A DNA stretch of 33,852 nt from Calditrichia bacterium. Its GTDB lineage: Bacteria; Calditrichota; Calditrichia; RBG-13-44-9. The stretch's first letter is position 1, and each line of letters opens with the position of its first letter. A model generated the notes under the pieces. It saw nothing but the letters and a program-made list of their open reading frames with translations, had not been told where the DNA came from and searched no databases. The stretch lies in contig JALXCH010000640.1 in NCBI GenBank assembly GCA_026991005.1, positions 1-33,852 of the forward strand, in the 5' to 3' direction. Made by a program: the position numbers and the translations under genes. Positions 6,804 through 15,700 of this stretch are shown here, in pieces.

Positions 6804-7196
6804 ATGATCCTACTGGATACCGATGTGATGATAGACCTTTTACGCCAATACCCACCTTCAGTGGATTGGTTGAATTCCCTTGGGGAAGAGGAGATCATTC
6901 TGCCTGGATTCGTGGTCATGGAACTGATTCAGGGGTGTAGAGACAAGACAGAGCAAGAGAAGGTGGAAAGGGTACTGGGAGCCTACGGGGTGGTTTGGCC
7001 TTCACCAGAGACATGTGATAAAGCATTATCGTTATTTACCCGCTACCATCTCAGTCATGGGCTTGGGATTCTTGATGCTCTAATTGGTCAAATGGCCTTG
7101 TCTCTGGATTTGCCTTTATACACTTTTAACCAGAAGCATTATGCGCCTATACCTGACTTGAAAACTGTGCAACCCTATGATAAAATTTCTCAATGA
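6804..7196 (+). CDS. VapC-type PIN-domain ribonuclease toxin
   Basis: A 130-residue PIN domain, typical VapC length. Acidic active-site positions are recognisable: MILLDTDVMID (Asp5/Asp7), FVVMELIQG (Glu40) and LGILDALIGQMA (Asp91). The fourth position falls in LYTFNQKHY, where Asn109 replaces the frequent Asp, as in many VapCs. Such toxins cut tRNA or rRNA when released from their antitoxin; the target here cannot be told. The gene sits 3 bases behind the antitoxin gene and ends 17 bases before the next attC-like site, so the pair has the form of a toxin-antitoxin cassette. Such cassettes are known to stabilise integron arrays. Confidence 0.88.
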   Translation: MILLDTDVMIDLLRQYPPSVDWLNSLGEEEIILPGFVVMELIQGCRDKTEQEKVERVLGAYGVVWPSPETCDKALSLFTRYHLSHGLGILDALIGQMALSLDLPLYTFNQKHYAPIPDLKTVQPYDKISQ

Positions 7197-7213
7197 TAAG
7201 CAGCTGAAACGTC

Positions 7214-7298
7214 GTCTAACATGGTGTATGCGGTTCGCCTTCGTTCACCCAAATGCTCGGCTTCATTTTCCACTTCGCATACTTGCAATACGTTAAGC
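7214..7298 (+). other. attC-like site 3 (best match)
   Basis: GTCTAAC (7214-7220) fits RYYYAAC and GTTAAGC (7292-7298) fits GTTRRRY, both exactly. Inner arms GTATGCG (7226-7232) and CGCATAC (7276-7282) are complementary over 7 bases. The total length of 85 bases is in the normal attC range. The terminal TTGCAATACGTTA is shared with site 2. It directly follows the vapC stop, as expected for a cassette. Of the three sites this is the most convincing. Confidence 0.65.
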
Positions 7299-7337
7299 GC
7301 GATGCCAAGCCCAACTAGAAATGTGAGGTGAAATGAG

Positions 7338-7505
7338 ATGGTTACTCGGACAACATTAAAGCATTTGGAACAACAAATAACTCGGCTGTCAATGCGTGAT
7401 AAACTTAAACTGATAACTTGCATCTCCGAGCGGCTAAATTTTACACCGCTGGATATAGAAAAAAAGGGAACGATTCCGAGGCATGGCACGGCAATTGCCC
7501 CGTGA
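7338..7505 (+). CDS. small antitoxin-like orphan ORF, probably truncated
   Basis: Fifty-five codons beginning MVTRTTLKHLEQQITRLSMR and ending HGTAIAP, preceded by GAGGTGA 9 bases upstream, similar to the leader of the VapB gene. The N-terminal helix with regularly spaced Leu and Gln, followed by RDKLKLITCISERL, resembles small antitoxins found beside PIN toxins, but no toxin follows. After the TGA, stop codons interrupt every frame. It starts 39 bases after attC-like site 3, the normal position for a cassette gene, so it is probably the decayed remains of another toxin-antitoxin cassette. Confidence 0.4.
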   Translation: MVTRTTLKHLEQQITRLSMRDKLKLITCISERLNFTPLDIEKKGTIPRHGTAIAP

Positions 7506-7880
7506 TGCCAGATATTGAAAGGTATCATCTCAATTGAACCGCCCCTCCTCGGAATATGAAGTCGAGAGTGTATTGCAGCGCCGTTTTTACTCTGGACACA
7601 CAACAATGACAGGGATAGATGAAAACACCCGTGATGAGTTATGTTGATTATATTCGGAGTGCTGGGTGGGTGGAATGTATTTAATTGCGGCTTTTTCTGA
7701 ATTATCGGATGAGTTCAATAATTAGGAAGCGTAAGAGTACCAATAAAAATTACGAAATTTGACATTTTTATAAAAAAGATATAACCACAAAAAAATTATA
7801 ATCAATATATATACCATAGGAAATTTAAGTTATTTAATATGAAATGGGCGAATAAAAAGGTGCCCCGATCAGAAATTTTC
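7506..7880 (+). other. gene-free AT-rich stretch at the island edge
   Basis: No open frame here is convincing. The first 130 bases may be decayed cassette sequence. CAACAATGACAGGG and CCCGTGATGAGTTATGTTG (about 7601-7654) form a weak inverted repeat that could be a fourth, ruined attC-like site. The rest is very AT-rich. A TTGACA at 7759-7764 with TATAAC 15 bases later is a possible extra promoter. Composition changes sharply after about 7940. Confidence 0.5.
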
Positions 7881-7909
7881 TTGACATTTCTGGGAAATAA
7901 TCCTATAAT
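7881..7909 (+). promoter_or_regulatory. perfect sigma70 consensus promoter
   Basis: TTGACA (7881-7886), 17-base spacer, TATAAT (7904-7909): both hexamers are exact. The ATG of the HNH gene is 31 bases beyond the -10 box, giving a short leader. The promoter also settles the start of that gene, because the longer reading frame beginning at 7839 would run through the promoter. Confidence 0.85.
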
Positions 7910-7940
7910 TCAAATTAATTTTTATGCTGTAGTGAGAGCC

Positions 7941-8447
7941 ATGTTAAATCGTTCCGTTCTTTTACTGAATCAAAATTACGAACCATTGACCATTTGTAAT
8001 GTCAGGCGTGCCATTCGGCTCATTTTTATGGGGAAGGCGGAAATGGTGGAAAAGAATTCCGGGTGGATACACACCGTGAGCCAGGAATTCCCCATCCCCA
8101 GCGTGATTCGTCTTTCACGCTTCACCAAAGTACCGCGCAAGCGCATTCAACTGAATCGGCGAAACTTGCTCATCCGGGATGATTACACCTGCCAGTACTG
8201 CGGACGGAAAACCCATCCCTTAACCATCGACCATGTTATTCCCAAGCAGTACGGAGGTAAAGATACCTGGGAAAATCTGGTAGTTGCCTGCCTGGCCTGT
8301 AACCATAAAAAAGCCAATCGCACCCCGGAGCAAGCCGGGATGAAATTGATTAAACAGCCCCGGAAACCTCATTATTTTTTCTACTTGCAAAAAATAATTG
8401 GAGTAAAAGACGAGCACTGGAAACCCTACCTCTTTATAAAAGAATGA
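7941..8447 (+). CDS. HNH endonuclease
   Basis: A 168-residue HNH protein of the MLNRSVLLLNQNYEPL family that is widespread in FCB and other genomes. The C-terminal half holds the motif: Cys84-x2-Cys87 (YTCQYCG), Asp97-His98 (TIDHVIPK), Asn112, and Cys117-x2-Cys120 followed by Asn121-His122 (CLACNHKK). That gives a zinc-stabilised beta-beta-alpha-metal nuclease. The N-terminal 70 residues (SICNVRRAI-type helix) are conserved in the family but have no known function. ATG 7941 is chosen because it follows the promoter and matches the family N-terminus. The biological role is unknown; its usual chromosomal, single-gene context argues against a homing enzyme. It marks the first gene with the GC-richer codon use of the core region. 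Confidence 0.88.
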   Translation: MLNRSVLLLNQNYEPLTICNVRRAIRLIFMGKAEMVEKNSGWIHTVSQEFPIPSVIRLSRFTKVPRKRIQLNRRNLLIRDDYTCQYCGRKTHPLTIDHVIPKQYGGKDTWENLVVACLACNHKKANRTPEQAGMKLIKQPRKPHYFFYLQKIIGVKDEHWKPYLFIKE

Positions 8448-8550
8448 GCAATCTGGTACAGTTTAAAGTACCCCATTTAACGATTTGATATTAAACGAAT
8501 TATGTGTTCAGGAACACTTTGTATATCAAACCAAATTTTTATTTTGTAGC

Positions 8551-8579
8551 TTTCCATCCCGTAGAAATTAGTTTATATT
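8551..8579 (+). promoter_or_regulatory. likely promoter for trpS and downstream genes
   Basis: TTTCCA (8551-8556), 17 bases, TATATT (8574-8579); the trpS ATG is 35 bases further on, with GAGG before it. The -35 box is weak. The 8448-8614 interval shows a small hairpin, GTGTTC-AG-GAACAC (8504-8517), but I see no T-box or trp leader. Confidence 0.4.
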
Positions 8580-8614
8580 GATGCGTTTTTTGAATGCGGA
8601 ATGAGGTATGAAGT

Positions 8615-9607
8615 ATGTTAAATATTCAGGGAAAACGCATACTTAGCGGAATTCAACCATCCGGTGCATTGCACATCGGAAATTATTTTGGTGCAATTCG
8701 CCAGCATATTGCTTTGCAGGAGGGGAACGATTGTTTCTACTTCGTGGCGAATTATCATGCGCTCACCACTATTCAGGAGAAAAAGAAGTTAGAGGAAGCA
8801 ACCTTCCAGGTGGCGCTGGATTATCTGGCTCTGGGATTGGATCCCCAGAAAGCCACCCTCTTCATCCAGAGCGATGTACCCGAGGTTACCGAACTGGCCT
8901 GGATTTTATCCAACGTAACCCCCATGGGCTTGCTGGAGCGCGCTCATTCTTACAAGGACAAGCTGGCCAAAGGCATTTCCCCCAATCACGGATTGTTTGC
9001 TTATCCGGTGCTGATGGCAGCAGATATTTTGATTTACGATTCCGAGTTGGTTCCAGTGGGCAAAGACCAGAAACAACACCTGGAAATGACCCGCGATATG
9101 GCCATTAAATTTAACAACATTTTCGGAGAAACTTTTGTCATTCCTCAGGATTTGATAATGCCCGAGGTAGCCGTGGTGCCGGGGATCGACGGACAAAAGA
9201 TGAGCAAAAGTTACGGAAATACCATCGAGATTTTTCTGGATTACAAAGCATTGAAGAAGAAAGTGATGAGCATCGTCACCGATTCCACTCCCCTGGAAGC
9301 ACCGAAAGATCCGGATAAATCCAATGTTTACAAGCTGTACCGGTTGTTTGCTACTCCGGAGGAAGATCGGGCGATGCGGGAGAAACTTCTGGCAGGCGGG
9401 TACGGCTACGGCCATGCCAAAAAGGAATTGATTGAAAAAATCTGGACATATTTCGAAGCTGCCCGCCAGCGACGTGAAGAATTGCAAAAAAATCCGGATT
9501 ATGTTCGGGAAGTACTCCATCGGGGTGCCGAACGTGCCCGGGAAAAAGCTGCCGAAGTGATGCAACGTGTACGCCACCACGCCGGTATTCTGCGCTTCCG
9601 ACCCTGA
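8615..9607 (+). CDS. trpS: tryptophan-tRNA ligase
   Basis: A class I aminoacyl-tRNA synthetase of 330 residues, normal for bacterial TrpRS. It charges tRNA-Trp in the cytoplasm. The signature SGIQPSGALHIGNYFG includes the HIGH-type motif HIGN (20-23); DGQKMSKSYGN carries KMSKS near 195-199. Conserved TrpRS segments YPVLMAADILIY and VPVGKDQKQHLEMTRD are intact. The start is fixed by conservation of the ILSGIQPSG strand just after ATG and by GAGG about 10 bases upstream. The scpA start lies 49 bases after the stop, so the two are probably co-transcribed. Confidence 0.97.
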   Translation: MLNIQGKRILSGIQPSGALHIGNYFGAIRQHIALQEGNDCFYFVANYHALTTIQEKKKLEEATFQVALDYLALGLDPQKATLFIQSDVPEVTELAWILSNVTPMGLLERAHSYKDKLAKGISPNHGLFAYPVLMAADILIYDSELVPVGKDQKQHLEMTRDMAIKFNNIFGETFVIPQDLIMPEVAVVPGIDGQKMSKSYGNTIEIFLDYKALKKKVMSIVTDSTPLEAPKDPDKSNVYKLYRLFATPEEDRAMREKLLAGGYGYGHAKKELIEKIWTYFEAARQRREELQKNPDYVREVLHRGAERAREKAAEVMQRVRHHAGILRFRP

Positions 9608-9656
9608 ACATTCGGCAGGAAAACAAACCACTTATTTTAATACATCGTCGGTATAT

Positions 9657-10487
9657 ATGCCTTATAAAATTAAATTGCCAGTTTTCGAAGGCCCTTTTGA
9701 TTTACTCCTTTACCTGATCAAGAAAAACGAAATCGATATTTACGATATTCCCATTGCTGAAATAATTCGGCAATATCTGGAATATCTGGAACTGATGCAG
9801 ATTTTGGATCTGGATGTAGCAGGTGAATTTATTGAAATGGTGGCAACGTTAATGCTCATTAAAGCACGTATGCTGTTACCCCAGTACGATGAGAATGGCG
9901 AGGAGATTATCGAAGACCCCCGCAGCGATCTGGTAGCTCAACTTCTGGAATATCAGCAGTTTAAGGAAGCGGGACGGAAATTGGGCGAAATGGAGCGCTG
10001 GAATCGCAAATTCTTCCCACGGGCGGTTCCGGTAGAACATTTTCAGAAAAAGAAAACACCGGAAGAACTGGAGTGGGAAGATGTTTCCCTGTTCGACTTG
10101 CTCACTGCATTTAAACGCGCGCTGGAATCCATGCCCAAAGTACGGGTGCATCAGGTAAATGTGATTAAAGTAACCATGGAAGATCAGGTGCGGTTTCTTT
10201 TCCGGGAAATCGGTAACCGCCCATACGCTCTGTTTGGCGAAATTGTCCGCAAATTAGCCTCCCGGCTGGAACTCATTGTAACATTCATGGCCATCTTGGA
10301 TTTGCTCCGACTGGGATTCCTTTCTGCAAAGCAGTCGGAGATTTTTGGTGAAATACGCCTGGTTCCTTTGCAACCGCTGGAATTTTCGAAATACCTTGCT
10401 ATTCGAGACAGCCACTCTTTAACCGCATCCGAAAAAGCAGAAATTGCCTCGGGCCAGGCGGAAAGTTCAAAATTAAACGCGCACTAA
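9657..10487 (+). CDS. scpA: segregation and condensation protein A
   Basis: A 276-residue kleisin subunit that bridges the SMC dimer, with ScpB, in chromosome condensation and segregation. The N-terminal signature YKIKLPVFEGPFDLLLYLIKKN and the following IPIAEIIRQYLEYL are diagnostic. A charged middle links to the C-terminal winged helix (FMAILDLLRLGFL). The frame is open further upstream across the trpS end, but ATG 9657 gives the family-typical N-terminus. The scpB gene follows after 5 bases, the usual pairing. About 40 residues beyond the winged helix (YLAIRDSHSL...) are a poorly conserved tail. Confidence 0.95.
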   Translation: MPYKIKLPVFEGPFDLLLYLIKKNEIDIYDIPIAEIIRQYLEYLELMQILDLDVAGEFIEMVATLMLIKARMLLPQYDENGEEIIEDPRSDLVAQLLEYQQFKEAGRKLGEMERWNRKFFPRAVPVEHFQKKKTPEELEWEDVSLFDLLTAFKRALESMPKVRVHQVNVIKVTMEDQVRFLFREIGNRPYALFGEIVRKLASRLELIVTFMAILDLLRLGFLSAKQSEIFGEIRLVPLQPLEFSKYLAIRDSHSLTASEKAEIASGQAESSKLNAH

Positions 10488-10492
10488 CTGAA

Positions 10493-11215
10493 TTGGCAAT
10501 GATGGACAAAAACAGGAAACCGAAAACGATTCCAATTGCTGAAGAGAAGAAACCGTACGTGGCGATTGTGGAAGCGTTAATTTTTAGCTCCGACACACCC
10601 ATTACCACCCAGCGTATTCGGGAAATTTTAACCAATCTTTCTGGTAAAGATATCCAAAGCTTTGTGGCTTACCTGAATGCCCGCTACGAGGATGAGGGGC
10701 GAAGTTTTCGCATTCGGGAAATTGCCGGTGGCTACCAGATGTTTACTCTGCCGGAGTTTTCGGCGTATGTGGAAAAGCTGTACGAGAGCAAGCAGCGAAA
10801 CCGTTTAAGTGCCAAAGCTCTGGAAACCCTGGCCATCATTGCCTACAAGCAACCCATTACCCGCCACGAAATTGAGGAGATTCGCGGGGTAAACGTGGAT
10901 GGAGTGGTGCGCACGCTGCTGGCGCGCAACCTGATTACCATTGCCGGACGAGCCGAAGCGCCAGGTAGTCCCTTCCTGTATAAAACTACCAAAAAATTCC
11001 TGGAATATTTCGGATTAAAATCGCTGTCGGATTTACCGCGCCTAAAGGAAATTGATGAATTGATTGAAGTAGAAGATAGAAGCAGTCCTTTTCATGAACA
11101 AATTATAAAAGAAATATCGCCGTCGGTTTTGGGGATAAAAGTGACGGTGAATGGGGATAACGGAATAACAAAGATTGTGGGTAATGGAAAAGAAAAAAAG
11201 AACAATTCGACTTAA
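10493..11215 (+). CDS. scpB: segregation and condensation protein B
   Basis: A 240-residue tandem winged-helix partner of ScpA. The family segments YVAIVEALIFSSDTPIT, RLSAKALETLAIIAYKQPITR, EIEEIRGVNVDGVVRTLL and a GSPFLYKTTKKFLEYFGL-type end are all present. The start could be TTG 10493, ATG 10499 or ATG 10502; the family does not decide, and no clear ribosome site is visible. The tail after residue 180 is variable. The last 32 bases overlap the rluB-like gene, implying coupled translation of a cell-cycle/ribosome maturation operon. Confidence 0.94.
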   Translation: MAMMDKNRKPKTIPIAEEKKPYVAIVEALIFSSDTPITTQRIREILTNLSGKDIQSFVAYLNARYEDEGRSFRIREIAGGYQMFTLPEFSAYVEKLYESKQRNRLSAKALETLAIIAYKQPITRHEIEEIRGVNVDGVVRTLLARNLITIAGRAEAPGSPFLYKTTKKFLEYFGLKSLSDLPRLKEIDELIEVEDRSSPFHEQIIKEISPSVLGIKVTVNGDNGITKIVGNGKEKKNNST

Positions 11216-11978
11216 CCGATATCTGGCGATGTGCGGAATCGGTTCCCGGAGGAAATGTGATGCGTACATCGCAGAGGGACTTGTAGAGGTAAACGGAGAA
11301 GTGATTCAATACATGGGGGCGCAGGTCGATCCCGAACGGGATGTGGTTAAATTCAAAGGCAAAGCGGTTCGCCCCGTAAAAAACTTTGTGTACATTTTGT
11401 TGAATAAACCGCTGAGGGTGGTTACGGCGGTTTCGGACGACCGGCACCGTAAAACGGTGGTGGATTTAATCGGCATCGATGAGCGCATTTTTCCCGTGGG
11501 ACGGCTGGATTACAACACCACCGGCGCATTGTTGCTCACCAACGATGGCGATCTGGCCTACGTGTTGGCGCATCCCCGCTTCGAGGTGCGCAAGATTTAC
11601 CGGGTGTTACTGGATAAAAAGATTCGGGCCATCGATCTGTACCGCTGCGAACATGGGCTGGAGCTGGACGGGAAAACCACCGCCCCCTGCAAAATCAAAG
11701 AACTGCGCATCATCGATAACGGTAGCTATCTGGAAGTGGAACTGCACGAAGGACGAAATCGGCAGATTCGCCGCATGTTCGAGATGTTGGGATATCGGGT
11801 GCGCGAGCTCCATCGGGTGGAATTTGCCGGACTGCGGGTTACGGATATGCGAGAGGGGCAGTGGCGCCTGCTCACCCGGGAGGAAATCCAGCAACTTAAA
11901 GAAATGGTAAAGAACAAAAAATTTCTGGTTCAAGGAAAAGATAATGGATTCGGAAAAAAAGATAAAAATAGCCATTGA
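11184..11978 (+). CDS. 23S rRNA pseudouridine synthase, RluB/RsuA family
   Basis: A pseudouridine synthase of 264 residues from ATG 11184. The N-terminal S4 RNA-binding domain is IRLNRYLAMCGIGSRRKCDAYI...GLVEVNG. The catalytic domain has VGRLDYNTTGALLLTNDGDLA with the nucleophilic Asp in RLDY. HEGRNRQIRRMFE is the characteristic C-terminal motif. RluB acts on 23S helix 89 and its relatives RluE/RluF/RsuA on other sites; sequence alone suggests RluB but does not prove the target. ATG 11184 is preferred to TTG 11175 as the normal initiator. It overlaps scpB by 32 bases and cmk by 35 bases. The order scpA-scpB-rluB-cmk is common in bacteria. Confidence 0.92.
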   Translation: MEKKKRTIRLNRYLAMCGIGSRRKCDAYIAEGLVEVNGEVIQYMGAQVDPERDVVKFKGKAVRPVKNFVYILLNKPLRVVTAVSDDRHRKTVVDLIGIDERIFPVGRLDYNTTGALLLTNDGDLAYVLAHPRFEVRKIYRVLLDKKIRAIDLYRCEHGLELDGKTTAPCKIKELRIIDNGSYLEVELHEGRNRQIRRMFEMLGYRVRELHRVEFAGLRVTDMREGQWRLLTREEIQQLKEMVKNKKFLVQGKDNGFGKKDKNSH

Positions 11979-12630
11979 TGGACCGGCAGCCAGCGGGAAG
12001 AGCACCACAGCGCGGGAAGTTGCCAATCGCCTGAATTACACCTACATCGACAGCGGTGCCATGTACCGTGCCGTAACCCTGAAAGCATTGCAGGAAAATG
12101 TACCGGTAACCGATGAGCAGCGGGTAGCAAAGCTGGCCGAAAAATTGAAGATTTCTTTCGGCTCTCATCCGGCGAAAACCATTATTTATATGAACGGAAA
12201 GGACGTCTCCGATGCCATTCGAACTCCCCGGATTGATAAAAACATTAGCCCGGTAGCAGCAAATCCCCGAGTGCGCGAAATTCTGGTGCGCAAACAGCAG
12301 GAATTAGGACGCCTTGGAGGGGTGGTGATGGACGGACGGGATATTGGTACCGTGGTTTTTCCCGATGCCGAACTGAAGATTTACCTGGTTGCCAGCGTGG
12401 AAGAACGGGCTCGCCGCCGTCTGAAGGAGTTGCAGCAAAAGGGACAGTCCTTGCCGCTGGAAGAGATTATGGACGATATCCGCTACCGAGATGCTCAGGA
12501 TATGGGGCGCAAACATGGACCGTTGCGCAAAGCCCCCGATGCGGTGGAAATCGATACCACCCACCTCACCATCGACCAGCAGGTGGAAAAAATTGTAACG
12601 CTGGCACAACAAATTATTCGGGACCCGTAG
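11944..12630 (+). CDS. cmk: cytidylate kinase
   Basis: A 228-residue (d)CMP kinase that phosphorylates CMP and dCMP for nucleic acid synthesis. The P-loop GPAASGKST (13-21) is followed by YTYIDSGAMYRAVTLKAL. The NMP-binding insertion includes RVREILVRKQQELG and the invariant VMDGRDIGTVVFPDAELKIYL. The C-terminal lid has RYRDAQDMGRKHGPLRKAPDA. All are standard for Cmk. The ATG lies inside the end of the rluB-like gene, with GGAAAAGATA before it. It ends the operon; the next 160 bases hold the sprA promoter. Confidence 0.97.
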   Translation: MDSEKKIKIAIDGPAASGKSTTAREVANRLNYTYIDSGAMYRAVTLKALQENVPVTDEQRVAKLAEKLKISFGSHPAKTIIYMNGKDVSDAIRTPRIDKNISPVAANPRVREILVRKQQELGRLGGVVMDGRDIGTVVFPDAELKIYLVASVEERARRRLKELQQKGQSLPLEEIMDDIRYRDAQDMGRKHGPLRKAPDAVEIDTTHLTIDQQVEKIVTLAQQIIRDP

Positions 12631-12666
12631 TTCCCTCTTTTTCCCCATTACGGAACAATTATCATC

Positions 12667-12695
12667 TTGACTCATTTTTAATTATTCCATATATT
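12667..12695 (+). promoter_or_regulatory. promoter for sprA
   Basis: TTGACT (12667-12672), 17 bases, TATATT (12690-12695): five of six matches in each box. It leaves a leader of roughly 90 bases containing a small GTGG-AGGTG-CCAC hairpin and, at 12776-12781, AAAGGA before the TTG start. Confidence 0.65.
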
Positions 12696-12791
12696 TAGAT
12701 AATTTAAACTGTGGAGGTGCCACGGCGTAAATAGATTGTTACGGTTGATTGTAAGGCTTAATTAAGTTCGAAAAAAAGGATTTGTAATATT

Positions 12792-15700
12792 TTGCGGCTT
12801 AATCTTTTTCACCTTACGCTGTGGCTTGTAATCGGCCTTATAGGGATAAGTGCGGCCAGCGGGGTCGGTTTCCATCCGCCGGAACAGCCTCCCGGTACGG
12901 TTCCGCTGTTCGAAAAACAGTATCCGGGATTATCCCATTTCTTCGTCGATTCCACCATCTTTCAATCCCCATTTAGCAGATTCAAACGCACGGTGCGGCT
13001 GGATAGTAGCCAGACTCGAATCGAAATTCGGGAATTGCTGTACGATCGGGATTACCGACTGCCCGCGATGGTCGATCTGGAGTATTACGTGCGGCAACGT
13101 TTGGCGTTCGACAACCGGGTGAATTTCATTAAAACAGTGCTGAAAAATTTACAGGTACGGCAAACGGGTGGTGGCGGAGGAATTGAGCTCAACATTCCGG
13201 TGCGCATTAAAAGTAAAGCGTTTAAACGCATTTTTGGAGGCGATAAAGTCGGTTTAACGGTGACTGGGAATATTTCCTTCGAGCTGGCGGGACGTACCGA
13301 AAACCGCGAAGGCTCGGCGGTAACCTCCTTCGAGCAGCGCAACAACTTCAGTCCCCGCTTTAAACAAACCCAGCAATTTCAGGTAGAAGGACGCGTGGGC
13401 GATAAGGTCAGTGTGAAAGTGGATCAGAACAGCGAAGCCACTTTCGACCTGGAAAATACCCTGCGCCTCACCTACACCGGTGACGAAGATGAAATCATTC
13501 AATCCATCGAAGCCGGAAATGTGAACTTAAGCCTTCCCAGTACAAATTATGTTTCCACCTCTTCAAAACATCAGGGATTGTTCGGTTTAAAAACCCGGAT
13601 GCAACTGGGGAATTTAAGCTTTGTGGGAATTGCCAGCCTGGAGCGTGGGCAAAAGCAGAAAATCACCAAAACCGGAAAATCTGAAGAGAATGTGTTTCGT
13701 TTGAAGGATACTGAATACGTGCGCAATCGCTTCTTTTTTGTGGACGAAATTTACGCCGATCATTTTGAATCTGGTTATGATCCCAGAACTATGATGTGGC
13801 AACCGATAGGTGGTGGGGATGCTTATAAGATTGCCCAACTGGATGTCTGGATCAAAGTCAAAAATACCGGTGAAGATGCTCGGGAGGGCTGGGCTGTACT
13901 TGATCCCGATTCCGTCAATCCGGATTCCCTCGATAATCTGGTCCCCATCCCCGGCAAAATCCAGCACGCCTATTTTAAACGGCTGGAATTGTACAAGGAT
14001 TACAGTTACGATGAATACCGGGGATTTTTCTGGCTAAACCAGAATGTGGATGAACAGGATATTGTCGGTGTTGCTTACAAAACATATGGCGGTGTTCAGA
14101 AAGGAATGCTTTTTAACGAAATAGGGGATTCCACCGTCGTTTTGCTGAAACTGGTAAAACCGGAAGCAGCCAAACCGGACTATAAGGAGACCTGGAAGCT
14201 GGCCATGCGCAATGTGTATAATCTGGGGGCTTCTCAGATTAAACAAGATGGGTTCGACGTAAAGATTCTTTACACTAAAACCGGAGAAAACGTGGATGTT
14301 CAGCCCGAAGGGGAGAAAAAAACGTTCATCTACTTAATGGGGCTAGACCGACTGGATGAACAGGGCAATTTTGTAGATGGTGGAGATAAAAAAGTGGATG
14401 TTGGCAACGGCAATATTTTTAAATTGGACGCCGGTTATCTCATTTTCCCCTCTCTGCAACCTTTTGCACCTCCAGACTCTAGTGCTTTTAAAATTCACAA
14501 AAGTTTGTATGTAAATATTTACAATATTAAAGACCGTAGTCAGGAGGAGAGGGAGCATAAATTCGATATCGAGATTACTACCAGTTCTGCTTCTACCACA
14601 TTTAATTTGGGATTTAATGTGCTGGAAGGTTCGGAGGTGGTGCGCTTGAATGGGCGGGAACTGGTGAAGGATAAGGATTACATCATTGATTATTTTGGTG
14701 GTACGCTGCAGATTCTGGCGCCGGAAGCCCGCCGGGCCGATGCCAATGTGGAAATTGAATACGAACGTGGGAATCTTTTCCAGCTGGATAAAAAGACTTT
14801 GCTGGGTGGGCGTATGGAGTACGACCTGGGCGATCGGGGATTCATTGGTGCCACGGCATTGTATCTGAATAAAAGTACGTTGGATCAGCGGGTACGCCTG
14901 GGGCAGGAACCGTTACGCAATTTTGTATGGGATGTGAATACCGCACTGGATTTTAAACCCAACATCATTACCAAAATGTTGGACAAACTCCCCATTGTGG
15001 AAACCTCTGCTGAAACCAAGCTGCACATCGAAGCGGAATATGCCGAGGTTAAACCCAATCCCAATACCTTTAACGAGAAAAAATTGGGTGAGAATAAAGG
15101 GGTTGCCTACATTGATGACTTTGAGGGGAGCCAGCGCAAAACCCCGTTGGGAATCATCTACAAAACCTGGAGTCCGGCTTCGGTTCCGGTGAGATTTCGC
15201 ATCCCGGAAAAAGGGATTGCTTACGACATTGATGTAAGTGATGACGAGATGATGTATAAAATGGACCGAAGCCGGGTGCACATGTTCTGGTTTAACCCTT
15301 TCAATCAGGTACCAATTAAGGACATCTGGCCCAATAAAGATGTGAACGCCCAGACGGGAACCACCACCAATGTACTGGTGCTGCAATGGAAGAACGATAG
15401 CATTCCGGATAGCCTGGCCTGGGATGGCATTATGCGTTCCACTATTAATTTCCCGGATCAGAATAAAACCAAGTTCATTGAATTGTGGGTCAAAGGAGAT
15501 GTCGGGCAGATTAATATCGACATCGGACGAATTAGCGAGGATTTCTACATCCGGGAAAATACATACAATCATCAGGGGAGAAGCTCTTTACGCAATTTGA
15601 ACACTGAAGATACGAATCTGAATGGATTGCTGGATGAAGGCGAAGACGTGGGATTGGATGGTGTACCCGATGGGCATCCCAATGATGATCCCTTCGATAA

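Noticed and set aside
7598..7654. fourth attC-like site
   Set aside because: CAACA/TGTTG ends and CAGGG/CCCGTG arms pair only partly, and neither R box fits the consensus; mentioned only as a possibility.
8448..8614. T-box or trp leader upstream of trpS
   Set aside because: No T-box sequence (TGGNACCGCG-like) or antiterminator stem is visible; only a 6-bp hairpin without a T run.
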